Below are positions 16,176 through 24,896 of a DNA stretch of 61,828 nucleotides, piece after piece. The notes beneath the pieces were generated by a model. That model was not told the DNA's origin. It did not search any database and was given only the letters and a program-made list of their open reading frames with translations. Every line of letters starts with the position of its first letter. The first letter of the stretch is position 1. The DNA is taken from NCBI GenBank assembly GCA_035631615.1, contig DASQIK010000026.1, positions 1 to 61,828 of the forward strand. Direction: 5' to 3'. Origin of the DNA: UBA5189 sp035631615 (GTDB lineage: Bacteria; Chloroflexota; Limnocylindria; Limnocylindrales; CSP1-4). The translations under genes and the position numbers were made by a program.

Positions 16176-16954
16176 CCGCGCCGCCGACCGCGAGCCGCTC
16201 GACGACAGCAGCGATGGCCCTGCGCGTGACCGGGCTGCGCAAGTCGTTCGGGTCGCTGACCGTCCTCGACGGCATCGATCTCGAGGTCGCCAACCACGAG
16301 GTCGTCTGCCTGATCGGCGCGTCGGGCTCCGGCAAGTCGACGCTCCTGCGCTGCGTCAACCTGCTCGAACCGATCGACGCGGGGCGGATCGAGGTCGCCG
16401 GCCAGGACATCACGGCGCCCGGCGTCGACGTGAACGCGATTCGGCGCCGGATCGGGATCGTCTTCCAGGCGTTCAACCTGTTCCCGCACCTGCGCGTCCT
16501 CGACAACGTGACCCTCGCGCCGCGCCGCGTCCTCGGCCGGTCGCGCGCCGAGGCCGAGTCGGCCGCCACCGACCTGCTGGGAAGGTTCGGCCTGGCCGCC
16601 AAGCGGGACGAGTACCCGGATCGGCTCTCGGGCGGCCAGCAGCAGCGCGTGGCGATCGTACGGGCGCTCGCGATGGAGCCGGCGCTCATGCTGCTCGACG
16701 AGGTGACCAGCGCGCTCGACCCGGAGCTGATCGCCGAGGTCCTCGACCTCGTCCGGGAGCTCGCCCGCGGCGGGATGACCATGGTGATCGCGACGCACGA
16801 GATGGGCTTCGCCCGCGACGTCGCCGATCGGATCTGCTTTCTCGACGCCGGGCGGATCCTGGAGCAGGGTCCACCCGCCCAGATCCTGGCAGCACCGAAG
16901 GAGGCGCGGACGCAGCAGTTCCTGCAGCGCGTCATCGCCGCCGGCCGCCTCTGA
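16172..16954 (+). CDS. Amino-acid ABC transporter ATP-binding protein (GlnQ type)
   Basis: The 260-residue ATPase shows Walker A GASGSGKST near 50, a Q-loop in FQAFNLFPHL, signature LSGGQQQR, Walker B LMLLDEVTSALD and the switch ATHEMGF. GTG 16172 overlaps the permease stop (GTGA). It energises uptake of a polar amino acid with the two preceding genes. A 15-residue N-terminal extension precedes the usual family start; an in-frame ATG at residue 15 is an alternative. Confidence 0.88.
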   Translation: MTAPPTASRSTTAAMALRVTGLRKSFGSLTVLDGIDLEVANHEVVCLIGASGSGKSTLLRCVNLLEPIDAGRIEVAGQDITAPGVDVNAIRRRIGIVFQAFNLFPHLRVLDNVTLAPRRVLGRSRAEAESAATDLLGRFGLAAKRDEYPDRLSGGQQQRVAIVRALAMEPALMLLDEVTSALDPELIAEVLDLVRELARGGMTMVIATHEMGFARDVADRICFLDAGRILEQGPPAQILAAPKEARTQQFLQRVIAAGRL

Positions 16955-16982
16955 TCCCGCGCGTTGCCTGCCCGACGCGGCC

Positions 16983-18167
16983 CTACTTGCCGAACATCTC
17001 CCCGAGCGTGACCGGCTGCAGGCCGAGGTCGCCCGCGGCAGCGAGGATGCCGGGCAGGGCGGCGAGGGTGCTGTAGCCACCGAGGTGCATCAGCACGATC
17101 GAGCCGCCGAGGGCTTTCGCGCGGAGCTCGGCGACCATGTCCGCGGCGGTCGGTCCACCGGCCGAGACGGGTCGCCAGTCGATCATGTCCACGTCCCACA
17201 TGACCAGGTGCCTCCAGCCCGCGGCGCCGATGCCGGCCTGGACCGCCGTGTTCCAGCTGCCGTACGGCGGCCGGAACCACGGCTTCGTCGATCCGACAAT
17301 CGGCACGAGCGCGGCCTCGGTGCGGGTCACCTCCGCGGCCATCTGGGCGGCCGTCAGCGTCTTGAAGTCGGGGTGGTCCCAGGAGTGGTTGCCGAAGTCG
17401 AACAGGTCCGGCCGGGTCGCGGCGAGCTCCATCGCGGCGAGGCCCTGCGCGGTCGTGGTGCCGGATTCGCCGGTCGGGAACAGCGTCGCATGCACGCTGT
17501 GGGAGATGAGCCACTGGACGATGCCGACCGCCGGGTCGAGCCGGCCGCCCATGTCGAACGTCAGCGCGATCGTCTTCGACGTCCTCGAGCCATGCGAGAT
17601 GACGGTCGCGAGCGGCGCTGCCGATGGCGCGCTGGACGGTGGGGCGCTCGGGAGCGGCGTCGGGTCGGTGGTCGACGGCGGGATCGGGGCGGACGAGCCC
17701 GGCCCGGGGCTCGGGGTCGGCGGGTTGTTCTCGTCGACGACACTGTCCGGCAGGACCACGAGCACCCAGCCGACCTCGAGACGGTTCGGGTTGTAGGCCG
17801 CCGATTCGGGGTCGAGCGAGGGGTAGGCGCCGCGGTTCCACCAGGCGATCGAGCGGGCGGTGGTCCGGTACAGCACGGCGATCGAGTTGAGGGTGTCGCC
17901 GCGGCGAACGACGTAGGCGATGAACGACGGCGCCGGGCTCGGCGTCGGCCGGACGAACGTCGGCTCGGCGGGGCTCGGGCTGGCGGTCGCGACGCCACCG
18001 GACGAGCCCGAGGTCGGGGAGGCACCGGGACCGGGCCCGATGAGGCCGGGCACGAGGAGCACCGCGGCAACGAGTGCGAGCACCACGACGACGAGACCGG
18101 CGGCAAGCCACGGCGAATCGAGGACGGAGCGCTCTCGGTTCACCGGTCGCGGGTGGGTCGGCGTCAT
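16983..18167 (-). CDS. Membrane-anchored LysM/polysaccharide deacetylase (NodB-type)
   Basis: The 394-residue protein has one N-terminal membrane anchor (about residues 18-40), a Ser/Pro linker, a LysM domain (about 75-145; YVVRRGDTLNSIAVLY), a second Pro-rich linker and a NodB domain (about 205-390). NodB motifs include TFDMGG, GNHSWDHPDF and RPPYGSWN. The first motif lacks the usual second Asp of TFDDG, which normally binds metal, although the two His of the HSWDH motif remain. It probably acts on cell-wall glycan. The start ATG 18167 gives the anchor directly; a CAGACT box lies 6 nt upstream. Confidence 0.85.
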   Translation of the reverse strand: MTPTHPRPVNRERSVLDSPWLAAGLVVVVLALVAAVLLVPGLIGPGPGASPTSGSSGGVATASPSPAEPTFVRPTPSPAPSFIAYVVRRGDTLNSIAVLYRTTARSIAWWNRGAYPSLDPESAAYNPNRLEVGWVLVVLPDSVVDENNPPTPSPGPGSSAPIPPSTTDPTPLPSAPPSSAPSAAPLATVISHGSRTSKTIALTFDMGGRLDPAVGIVQWLISHSVHATLFPTGESGTTTAQGLAAMELAATRPDLFDFGNHSWDHPDFKTLTAAQMAAEVTRTEAALVPIVGSTKPWFRPPYGSWNTAVQAGIGAAGWRHLVMWDVDMIDWRPVSAGGPTAADMVAELRAKALGGSIVLMHLGGYSTLAALPGILAAAGDLGLQPVTLGEMFGK

Positions 18168-18261
18168 GGTCGGAGTCTGACGGAGGAGCGCGAAGTTTGG
18201 CGACGGCAGGGCGGTGCGTGCCGGCGCCGGTCCGGGTCGAGCGGGGGCGCCGCTCGCGGTC

Positions 18262-21171
18262 TCATGCCGCGGGCGAGACCAGCGGATCGATCGGCGTCGG
18301 GGTCTGGAGCGTGAACTCGCCGACGAGCGCGAGGCCCTCGGCGGCGCTCGCGACACGGCCGCCACCGGACCGCTTGGCGACGAACAGCGCCCGGTCGGCC
18401 GCGAGCAGGATCTCCTCCGCGCGGGCGCCGTCGTGCGGGAACGACGCGGTGCCGGCCGACGCCTCCAGCGAGCGGATCTTGCCGCGCCACGTCGAGCCGG
18501 GACCGACGACGCTCTTGACGGCGGCGCGGACTCGCTCGGCGATCGTTCCGACCTGCTCGCCATCCGTGCGAGGCAGGAGGACGGCGAACTCGTCGCCGCC
18601 GTAGCGGAACACCCGGTCGCTGTCGCGGCTCGCCGCGACGATCGCATCGGCCACCTGCCGAAGGAGCAGGTCGCCGGCCTGGTGGCCCATGCCGTCGTTC
18701 ACCGGCTTGAACGAGTCGAGATCGAGCATCACCAGGCTGAACGGCTCGTCGGCGGTGATGAGCGCGTCGAGCTGCTGGGCAAAGGTCCCGTGATTCAGGA
18801 GGCCGGTCAGGACGTCGGTCTGGGCCCGCTGGCGGACGGCCATGTGGACCTCCGCGTTCTGGAGGGCGATCGATGCCTGGGCGGCGAAGAGCTGGACCAG
18901 CTCGAACTCGTCGTCGCTGAAGACGCGGCCCTCACCGAGGCGCTCGAGCGTCAGCACGCCGATCGCGCCGGCGCGGCCGCGGAGCGGGACGCACACCAGG
19001 CTGCCGTGGACAGGCCCGCTCGGCGGCTGGAGCACGCGCGTGTCGTCGAACTCGTCGATGATCCGGACCGACTCGTTGTGCTCGAGGACCCACGTCGCCA
19101 GGCCGGACTCGCCGACCTCCCAGCCCTGGAGGTAGTAGTCGGCGTCGGCGCCGCGAGCGACCACCGGGGACAGGCCACCGCGCTCATGGTCGATCAGCTC
19201 GATGGAGACGTTGTCCGAGCCGATGAGGTCGCCGAGCCGGTCGGCGATCGTGCCGAGGAGGACCGGCGGGTCGAGGGTCGTGAGGATCGACTCGGTGATC
19301 TGGAGGAGCTCGCGCTGGCCGCGGACCTTCTGCTCGAGCGCAGCGGACTTCTCGCGCAGCTGTTCGGTCGCATCGGCGTTGGCCATGGCCTGAGCGGCCA
19401 GGCTGGCGTAGATCTCGAGCAGCCGCAGGTCATCCGCCCGGAACTGACGCAGCCCGAGCTTGGACAGGACGAGCACGCCGAGGACTTCGTCCTCGAACAG
19501 CATCGGCGCCAGCAGCATCGACTCGTCCAGGTCGTCCGCCGTCCCGGCGATGGTCTGCGCGCGCGGATCGGCGGCGGCGTCGTCGAGGCGCTGGGCGAGG
19601 CGGTGCTCGGCCACCCAGCCCGTGATTCCGGCGCCGAACTGGATCTTGAGCAGCTCCGGTGTCTCCTCGAGGTACTCGCCGACGCGGCCCTGCATCGCCA
19701 CCGGGACGAGGTCGTCGCCGTACAGGCGGTACACGCGCACGTTGTGGTAGTCGATCAGCTGGCGGAGCTCCGTCGCGATCGCGTCGCCGATCTCCTTCAC
19801 GCGGGTCAGCCGGTTGAGGCGCGCCCCGAGGGCGTGGATCGACTGGAGCTGGGCCGCCCAGGTGGCGAGCTGGGCGTAGTTGCCGGCGGCCTTGATCGCC
19901 ACGGTCGCCTGGGTCGCGAGGGCGGCCATCGTCTCGAGCTCGTCGGGGGACCAGGGGTGCGCCTGGTCGTGGTAGACGCCGAGCAGCCCCAGCGGCTCGG
20001 GGCTGTCGCCGTCCAGGAGCGGGGCGAGGCAGCACGTGTCGAAGCCCTCCTGGATCACGGCCGCGCGCAGGTCGCCGACGCGCGGATCCTGGGCATACCG
20101 GACCGAGAAGAGCGGTCGCCGCGCGGCGATCGCCGCCGACCCGAGCGTGGGGGTGTCGAGCTGCGTGACGGTGTTGATCCAGGCCGTCGACAGGCCGCGC
20201 GAGGCAGCCATGCGCTTGTGGCCCTCTTCCTCGAACAGGAACGCGGCGACGCGGTCGGCCGAGAAGAGCACGGTCGCGTGGTCGATCACGCGCTCGAGGA
20301 TCTCGTCGAGGTCGAGCCGGCTGCCGATGTCGCTCGTGACCCGGCGCAGGGCATCGGCCCGTTGAAGCTGGTGGGCGACGTCCGCCGCCGACGTTGCCGC
20401 CCGGATGATGTTGCCGATGGCGGTGGCGGCGACCCGGAGCAGCTCGCGCTCCGAATCGCTCATGGGGCTCTGCAGGTCGCGGACGAGGAGCAGGACGCCC
20501 CAGGCGCCCTGCTCGCCGGGGATCGTGCAGGCGACCTCGCGCCCGCCCTGGTTGGCCGCCGACAGTCCCGCCGGCCCGGGGTCCTCGACGACCGTGTCGG
20601 GTTGGGCGAGGGCCCCGCCAAGGACGCCGAACGAGCCGGGCAGCGGCACCAGCCCGCGCCCGACCGCGCCGGCCCACGCCTGTGGGGTCAGCCGGCCGTC
20701 CTCGAGGCGCCAGGCGGACGCGTGCCGCACGTCGAGCGCGTCGTGGATGGTGCGGACCGCGGCATCGAGCGGGGCGCCCGGATTGTCCAGCGCGTCCTTG
20801 ATGGCCGACCCGCTCAGCGCCGAGAGCGCGCCGATGAGGCCGAGCGTGGCCTCGTGCTCCTCCATCGAGACGACAGCACCGACCGGCTCGACGGCGGCGA
20901 ACCCGCTCGGCTCACCGCGGCGCCTCGAGGCGATCCGCACTTCGCCGGAGGCCGGCGGCTGACCGGCCGCATCGAGTCCGGCGAGGAAGCGCTGGAGGTC
21001 TCCGTGCCGGTAGCGGCGGTCGCCGCGGGGGTTGATCCGGTAGTAGCGGAGGCGGCCGGCGTCGCTCCAGGCGCGGACGGTGTTCGCGTGGACACCCAGG
21101 ACCTCCGCCGCGCGCGTGACGCTCAGCGTCGCGTCGAGCGGACGCGGATGGTGCAGGTCCAGCTTCGCCAA
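18262..21171 (-). CDS. HTH-GAF(x4)-GGDEF sensor diguanylate cyclase
   Basis: The 969-residue protein starts with a MerR/excisionase-type HTH (about residues 14-65; RAAEVLGVHANTVRAWSDAG) and continues with four GAF-like domains (about 90-235, 255-410, 430-590, 620-770). It ends in a GGDEF domain with RYGGDEFAVL intact and an RDSD inhibitory I-site five residues before it. It should make cyclic di-GMP in response to signals bound by the GAF domains. A DNA-binding head on such a cyclase is unusual. The start is TTG 21171, behind a GGGGG site and a good promoter. The gene is monocistronic. Confidence 0.88.
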   Translation of the reverse strand: MAKLDLHHPRPLDATLSVTRAAEVLGVHANTVRAWSDAGRLRYYRINPRGDRRYRHGDLQRFLAGLDAAGQPPASGEVRIASRRRGEPSGFAAVEPVGAVVSMEEHEATLGLIGALSALSGSAIKDALDNPGAPLDAAVRTIHDALDVRHASAWRLEDGRLTPQAWAGAVGRGLVPLPGSFGVLGGALAQPDTVVEDPGPAGLSAANQGGREVACTIPGEQGAWGVLLLVRDLQSPMSDSERELLRVAATAIGNIIRAATSAADVAHQLQRADALRRVTSDIGSRLDLDEILERVIDHATVLFSADRVAAFLFEEEGHKRMAASRGLSTAWINTVTQLDTPTLGSAAIAARRPLFSVRYAQDPRVGDLRAAVIQEGFDTCCLAPLLDGDSPEPLGLLGVYHDQAHPWSPDELETMAALATQATVAIKAAGNYAQLATWAAQLQSIHALGARLNRLTRVKEIGDAIATELRQLIDYHNVRVYRLYGDDLVPVAMQGRVGEYLEETPELLKIQFGAGITGWVAEHRLAQRLDDAAADPRAQTIAGTADDLDESMLLAPMLFEDEVLGVLVLSKLGLRQFRADDLRLLEIYASLAAQAMANADATEQLREKSAALEQKVRGQRELLQITESILTTLDPPVLLGTIADRLGDLIGSDNVSIELIDHERGGLSPVVARGADADYYLQGWEVGESGLATWVLEHNESVRIIDEFDDTRVLQPPSGPVHGSLVCVPLRGRAGAIGVLTLERLGEGRVFSDDEFELVQLFAAQASIALQNAEVHMAVRQRAQTDVLTGLLNHGTFAQQLDALITADEPFSLVMLDLDSFKPVNDGMGHQAGDLLLRQVADAIVAASRDSDRVFRYGGDEFAVLLPRTDGEQVGTIAERVRAAVKSVVGPGSTWRGKIRSLEASAGTASFPHDGARAEEILLAADRALFVAKRSGGGRVASAAEGLALVGEFTLQTPTPIDPLVSPAA

Positions 21172-21212
21172 CGGTGCCGTGCCCCCGGGAGGATTCGTGA
21201 AGTTACGGCCGG

Positions 21213-21240
21213 AGCCTACCTACCCCACATTTCTTGCCAA
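21213..21240 (-). promoter_or_regulatory. Sigma70-type promoter of the GGDEF gene
   Basis: Minus strand TTGGCA, 16 nt, TAGGCT, followed by a leader of about 35 nt with a GGGGG site before TTG 21171. Confidence 0.55.
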
Positions 21241-21270
21241 TAGTCCGAAGGTACTGAAGGGCCGGCGCGG

Positions 21271-22188
21271 TCACGAGCGCGGTCGGCGGCCGCCCGTCGC
21301 ACGCACGCATGCGAGCGTGCCGGCGATGCTGGCGAGGGCGATCCCGAGGACGACCACGAAGGCAAAGCCCGGGTCACCCACGAGGCCTGGTCCGCCGCCA
21401 CTCGTGCGCGTGTCGCCGCCGGGCCGGAGCGTCGGTTGGGGCGAGGTGGCGAGGGCGGTGGCGACGCCGCCCGTCATCGCATCGATGAGCCACCACAACG
21501 CAGCTGCACCGATCAGCACGCCGCCGGCGACCAGGCACGCCACCGCGAGCCGCGATCGTGCCGAGGCACCGCCGGTGAGGACGCGCATCGCCTCGTCCGG
21601 CTCCAACGTGGTGAGGACGAGCGGCCGGCCGAGCCCCGGCCCGATCACCAATCGCCCGTCCGGCGCCCGGGCCGGCACGCCCAGCACGATCCCGTGCTCC
21701 ACGGAGGACACGGTCTCGATCGTCAGGCGCACCGGGGTCGCGGAATCGATTCCGGCAGGCGCTCGATCGCCGATGTCCGCGGCCCGCCCGACGCTCTCGC
21801 GCGGGATGACGATCAGGCCCTCGGCGAGGGCATTGCCGTCGACCCAAAGCTCGTCGAGGCCCTCGCGAATCACGAAGGGCACCGTCTCGACCGCCGATTC
21901 GAACGTCGTCCATGCGCCGGCGCCGGCGCGTTGCTCGAGGGTGGTCCGGCGCAGCACCAGGGGCCGGTGGTCGGCGTCCTCGAATTCGGCCTCGCTGTCG
22001 ATGCGGCCATCGATCCGGACGTAACGCGCCTCGCCGGACGTCGCGAGCCGGACGGCCTCGGCAACGGACACCGCCGGCGCGGTCGCGAGCAGCCGGCCGA
22101 CCCGGTAGCGCGGCCCGAAGCTGCGGAGGATCGCCAGCGCGGCCACGAGCGCAAGCACGCCGAGCACGGCCGGGACCATGGGATTCAC
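21271..22188 (-). CDS. Membrane protein, possibly GIDE/MULAN-like
   Basis: The 305-residue product has an N-terminal membrane helix, a soluble beta-rich middle (YVRIDGRIDSEAEFED then PLVLRRTTLEQR) and two C-terminal membrane helices separated by a Pro/Gly/Thr linker. The middle resembles the GIDE domain of MULAN-type proteins, but no RING is present and the match is from memory. The leaderless promoter points to GTG 22188 rather than the ATG 12 nt upstream. Function is unknown. Confidence 0.6.
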   Translation of the reverse strand: MNPMVPAVLGVLALVAALAILRSFGPRYRVGRLLATAPAVSVAEAVRLATSGEARYVRIDGRIDSEAEFEDADHRPLVLRRTTLEQRAGAGAWTTFESAVETVPFVIREGLDELWVDGNALAEGLIVIPRESVGRAADIGDRAPAGIDSATPVRLTIETVSSVEHGIVLGVPARAPDGRLVIGPGLGRPLVLTTLEPDEAMRVLTGGASARSRLAVACLVAGGVLIGAAALWWLIDAMTGGVATALATSPQPTLRPGGDTRTSGGGPGLVGDPGFAFVVVLGIALASIAGTLACVRATGGRRPRS

Positions 22189-22195
22189 GACCGGG

Positions 22196-22201
22196 ATCAT
22201 A
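22196..22201 (-). promoter_or_regulatory. Leaderless promoter -10 box of GIDE-like gene
   Basis: TATGAT, 7 nt, then GTG 22188. The hexamer overlaps the alternative ATG 22200, which argues against that start. Confidence 0.55.
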
Positions 22202-22222
22202 GGTTGGCCCGGGAATCAAAAG

Positions 22223-22295
22223 GCCCGGAGGAACCTACCCGACACGTGGGCGTTGATGTGATCGCCGCCGTTAGTGTCGCTCGGCCCCTCCGGGC
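22223..22295 (-). terminator. Possible terminator of the ybaK-PQQ unit
   Basis: On the minus strand GCCCGGAGG (22295-22287) pairs with CCTCCGGGC (22231-22223) across a 55-nt loop, followed by CTTTTGATT. The long loop makes this tentative. Confidence 0.3.
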
Positions 22296-22409
22296 TGATC
22301 GGTACGCTAGGTGTCCGGATCGCCTCGGTCAATGGCACCTGTCCACCAGATTCGGGAGCGGCGTCCGGGTTGTCCACGCCGGCTCCACATTCCGCATCGG
22401 AACGGCCGG

Positions 22410-22991
22410 TCAGGGTCGGCCGCCGGCGGGACGCCCGGTCGCCGGATCCAGCGCGTTGACCCCGCCGCCGTACGCGGTCAGGACGAGGCGCCCACCGACG
22501 AGTGCCGCCTCGGTGACGACGTCGGAGTGGGCGATGCGCCAGGCGACGGTCCCGTCGGCCTCGATCGCGAACGTCTCGAGCTCGGCCTGGATCACGACGT
22601 GCCGAAGCCGCGACGAGGCGAACACCGAGAGCACCGGCGTCGCCGAGCGATGCATCCACTGCGGCTCCCCGGTCCGGGCGTCGAGCCCGTAGACGTGGAA
22701 GCCGTACTTCACGATCAGCTGGCCGGCGGTGTCCCACAGCTGCGCGGCCGGCTCGTCGTTGAGGGTCGAGGCGAAGCGGACGGTCCAGCCGCCGGCCGGG
22801 CCCTCGATCCGGAGCTCGGCGCGGCACAGCTCGTCGGGCGTATCGGACACCTGGGGCCCCAGATCGAGGAGCGAGCCACCGACCTCCGACAGCGCGAACA
22901 CCGCCGCGGCCTGACCGGAGCCGCCCCAGCGCCAGCGCGCCCGCAGGCCGCCCGGATATGCGATGGTCGCGTCGCGCGGCTCGTCCGCCAC
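22410..22991 (-). CDS. PQQ-like beta-propeller fragment protein, unknown role
   Basis: The 193-residue protein has repeated strands ending in motifs such as VYGLDARTGEPQWMHRS, FAIEADGTVAWRI and VNALDPATGRPAGG, typical of PQQ-like propeller blades but too few for a full propeller. No signal peptide is visible. GTG 22991 lies one base after the stop of the upstream deacylase gene, so the pair is probably co-translated. Function unknown. Confidence 0.6.
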   Translation of the reverse strand: MADEPRDATIAYPGGLRARWRWGGSGQAAAVFALSEVGGSLLDLGPQVSDTPDELCRAELRIEGPAGGWTVRFASTLNDEPAAQLWDTAGQLIVKYGFHVYGLDARTGEPQWMHRSATPVLSVFASSRLRHVVIQAELETFAIEADGTVAWRIAHSDVVTEAALVGGRLVLTAYGGGVNALDPATGRPAGGRP

Positions 22992-22992
22992 G

Positions 22993-23514
22993 TCAGGACG
23001 CGCGCTCGACCGGCGGCTCCTCGGCGATCGGGGCGACGTGGGCGTCGGCGAGCATGCGCAGGGTCGCCGGCGAGATCGGAAAGACTGCCGTCGGCAGGCC
23101 GGCGGCGGCCCACACCTGCTCGTACCGTCCAAGGTCGGGATCCATGATCACCCGGGTTCGCTGGTGATGGCCGAACGGTGGGATGCCGCCGATCGTGAAG
23201 CCGGTCAGCTCGTCGGCCTCGCGCGCCGTGGCCCGTCGGACGTCGCGGCGCCCCACAACCGCAGCCAGCCGATCCAGGTCGACGCGATTCGCGCCGGAGA
23301 CGAGGCACACGATCGGCTGGAGCTCGCCGTCCTCGGTGCCGGCAACGAACACCAGCGACTTCACGATCTGCCCGATCTCCGCGTCGACGACCCGGGCGGC
23401 ATCCGCCGCGGTGTGGGTGGAGTCGGGGAAGGCGACGACCTCGATCGTCACGCCCTTTCGGGCGGCGGCATCCAGCACCCGTTGGACGGCTGGGTGCTCG
23501 ATGGCTGTCGGCAC
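22993..23514 (-). CDS. YbaK/ProX-type aminoacyl-tRNA deacylase
   Basis: The 173-residue YbaK/EbsC-like domain hydrolyses mischarged tRNA (Cys-tRNA-Pro and relatives). Visible features are EIGQIVKSLVFVA with the conserved Lys, the VSGANRVDLDRL segment and TGFTIGGIPPFGH near the active site. The start is set at GTG 23514 by a TATCCT box 7 nt upstream. The longer frame to ATG 23556 would overlap the divergent HAD start and has no ribosome site. Confidence 0.82.
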   Translation of the reverse strand: MPTAIEHPAVQRVLDAAARKGVTIEVVAFPDSTHTAADAARVVDAEIGQIVKSLVFVAGTEDGELQPIVCLVSGANRVDLDRLAAVVGRRDVRRATAREADELTGFTIGGIPPFGHHQRTRVIMDPDLGRYEQVWAAAGLPTAVFPISPATLRMLADAHVAPIAEEPPVERAS

Positions 23515-23521
23515 GGCCGCG

Positions 23522-23527
23522 AGGATA
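23522..23527 (-). promoter_or_regulatory. Leaderless promoter -10 box of ybaK-like gene
   Basis: TATCCT on the minus strand, 7 nt, GTG 23514. It sits 13 bp from the opposing -10 box of the HAD gene, so polymerases would compete. Confidence 0.55.
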
Positions 23528-23540
23528 GCATCGGCGAGGG

Positions 23541-23546
23541 TACGAT
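23541..23546 (+). promoter_or_regulatory. Leaderless promoter -10 box of HAD-thiamine kinase operon
   Basis: TACGAT, 8 nt, ATG 23555. No ribosome site precedes the start. Confidence 0.5.
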
Positions 23547-23554
23547 CGGATCGC

Positions 23555-24196
23555 ATGGACGCCATCGTCTTCGATTGGGACGGCACCCTCATCGACTCGC
23601 TGCCGGCGATCTTCGATGCGAACCTGCGCGTGCTCGCCGAGCACGGCCTGCCCTTCGATGCCGACCGCTATCGGGAGGCGTACATCCCGGACTGGCGGCT
23701 GATGTACCAGCGCCTCGGGGTGCCGGACGCGCAGCTCGAGACCGTGGGCCGGCGCTGGCTCGAGCTGTACCGGGAGATCGACGAGGCCGGCCTCCTGCCG
23801 CGCGTCGCGGATTCGCTGCGGCGGCTCTCGGAGGCGGGATTCGTGATGGGCCTGGTCACCGCCGGGGATCGCGACGTCGTCGAGGACCAGCTAACGCGCC
23901 ACGGCGTCGGCGACCTGCTGCCGGTCCGCGTCTTCGGCACCGATCCGATCGCCTCGAAACCACACCCGGATCCGCTCCTCCGCGCCCTGCGCGGGCTCGA
24001 CCGGATCGAGCATGTGGCCACCGCCCGCTACGTCGGCGACGTGCCCGACGACATGCGCATGGCCCGCGCCGTTGGCACGCTGGGGATCGGCATCGAGTCG
24101 ACGCTGGGGACGCGCGAATCGCTGATCGTCGCCGGCGCCAGCGCGGTCTATCCGAGCGTCGCCGCATTCGTCGACGCGCTCCTCGGGCCCGGCTGA
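23555..24196 (+). CDS. HAD-family hydrolase (phosphoglycolate-phosphatase-like)
   Basis: The 213-residue HAD phosphatase has motif I FDWDGTLIDS at 6-15, a helical cap domain, motif II LVTAGDR, motif III Lys in SKPHPDP and motif IV YVGDVPDDMRMA. It is close in layout to Gph and PpaX. It heads a unit with thiamine diphosphokinase (one base between stop and start), so a phosphate-removal role in thiamine or cofactor metabolism is possible, though the family's substrates vary widely. Confidence 0.82.
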   Translation: MDAIVFDWDGTLIDSLPAIFDANLRVLAEHGLPFDADRYREAYIPDWRLMYQRLGVPDAQLETVGRRWLELYREIDEAGLLPRVADSLRRLSEAGFVMGLVTAGDRDVVEDQLTRHGVGDLLPVRVFGTDPIASKPHPDPLLRALRGLDRIEHVATARYVGDVPDDMRMARAVGTLGIGIESTLGTRESLIVAGASAVYPSVAAFVDALLGPG

Positions 24197-24197
24197 G

Positions 24198-24896
24198 ATG
24201 CGCGGGCGCCTGGGGATCGTGCTCGCGGACGGTGCCGCGCCCGCGCGCGCCGCGCTCGATGCCGCCTGGCCGGGCTGGGACGCCGGCATCGAGATCGTTG
24301 TCGCCGCGGATGGCGGAGCGCGCCACGCCGAGGCCCTCGGCCTGCGGGTGGATCGGTGGGTCGGCGACGGCGACTCCATCGAGCCCGCGCTGCTCGAGCA
24401 GCTGGCGCGCGCCGGCGTGGCGATCGAGCGGGTGACCGCGGAAAAGGACGAATCGGACGCCGAGCTGGCGCTGCTCTCCGCGCTCGCCCACGGTGTCGAC
24501 GAGGTAGCCGTCATCGGCGGGCTCGGCGGCCCGCGCATCGATCACGCCCTCTCGAACGTCGGCCTGCTCGGCCATGCGGCGCTTGCCGGCCGCCCGCTTC
24601 GCCTGTACGACGAGCACGCGGCTCGAATCTCGGAGCTGACCGCCCCGGGCGCGGGCGGCGAGCCCGTCATCGGCGAGTACGAGGGTCGCATCGGCGACCT
24701 GGTGTCGCTGCTGCCGGTCGGAGGCTCGGCGAACGGGGTCACGACGCTTGGGCTCCGCTATCCGCTCGCGGGCGAGCCGCTCGTCCTCGGTCGGACGCGT
24801 GGTGTGTCGAACGTGCGGGCCGCGCCGCGAGCGAGGGTCACGCTCGAATCGGGCCGGCTCCTCGTGATCGAGACGCCTGCTAATCTCCGGCCATGA
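24198..24896 (+). CDS. thiN: Thiamine diphosphokinase
   Basis: The 232-residue enzyme converts thiamine to thiamine diphosphate using ATP. Family motifs are VVAADGGARHA near 35, DRWVGDGDS near 53, EKDESDAELAL near 82 and GGLGGPRIDHALSN near 102; the C-terminal beta domain has the usual SLLPVGG. ATG 24198 is one base after the HAD stop, indicating coupling. No thiamine riboswitch was seen upstream of the operon. Confidence 0.85.
   Translation: MRGRLGIVLADGAAPARAALDAAWPGWDAGIEIVVAADGGARHAEALGLRVDRWVGDGDSIEPALLEQLARAGVAIERVTAEKDESDAELALLSALAHGVDEVAVIGGLGGPRIDHALSNVGLLGHAALAGRPLRLYDEHAARISELTAPGAGGEPVIGEYEGRIGDLVSLLPVGGSANGVTTLGLRYPLAGEPLVLGRTRGVSNVRAAPRARVTLESGRLLVIETPANLRP
24881..24886 (+). 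promoter_or_regulatory. Internal leaderless promoter -10 box of peroxiredoxin
   Basis: TAATCT, 6 nt, ATG 24893, lying inside the last codons of thiN. The peroxiredoxin can thus be expressed apart from the operon. Confidence 0.5.

Noticed and set aside
22216..22410. A small minus-strand gene in an alternative frame downstream of the PQQ-like gene
   Set aside because: Codon composition is plausible, but there is no start signal or recognisable family, and the segment may form the terminator stem of the unit.
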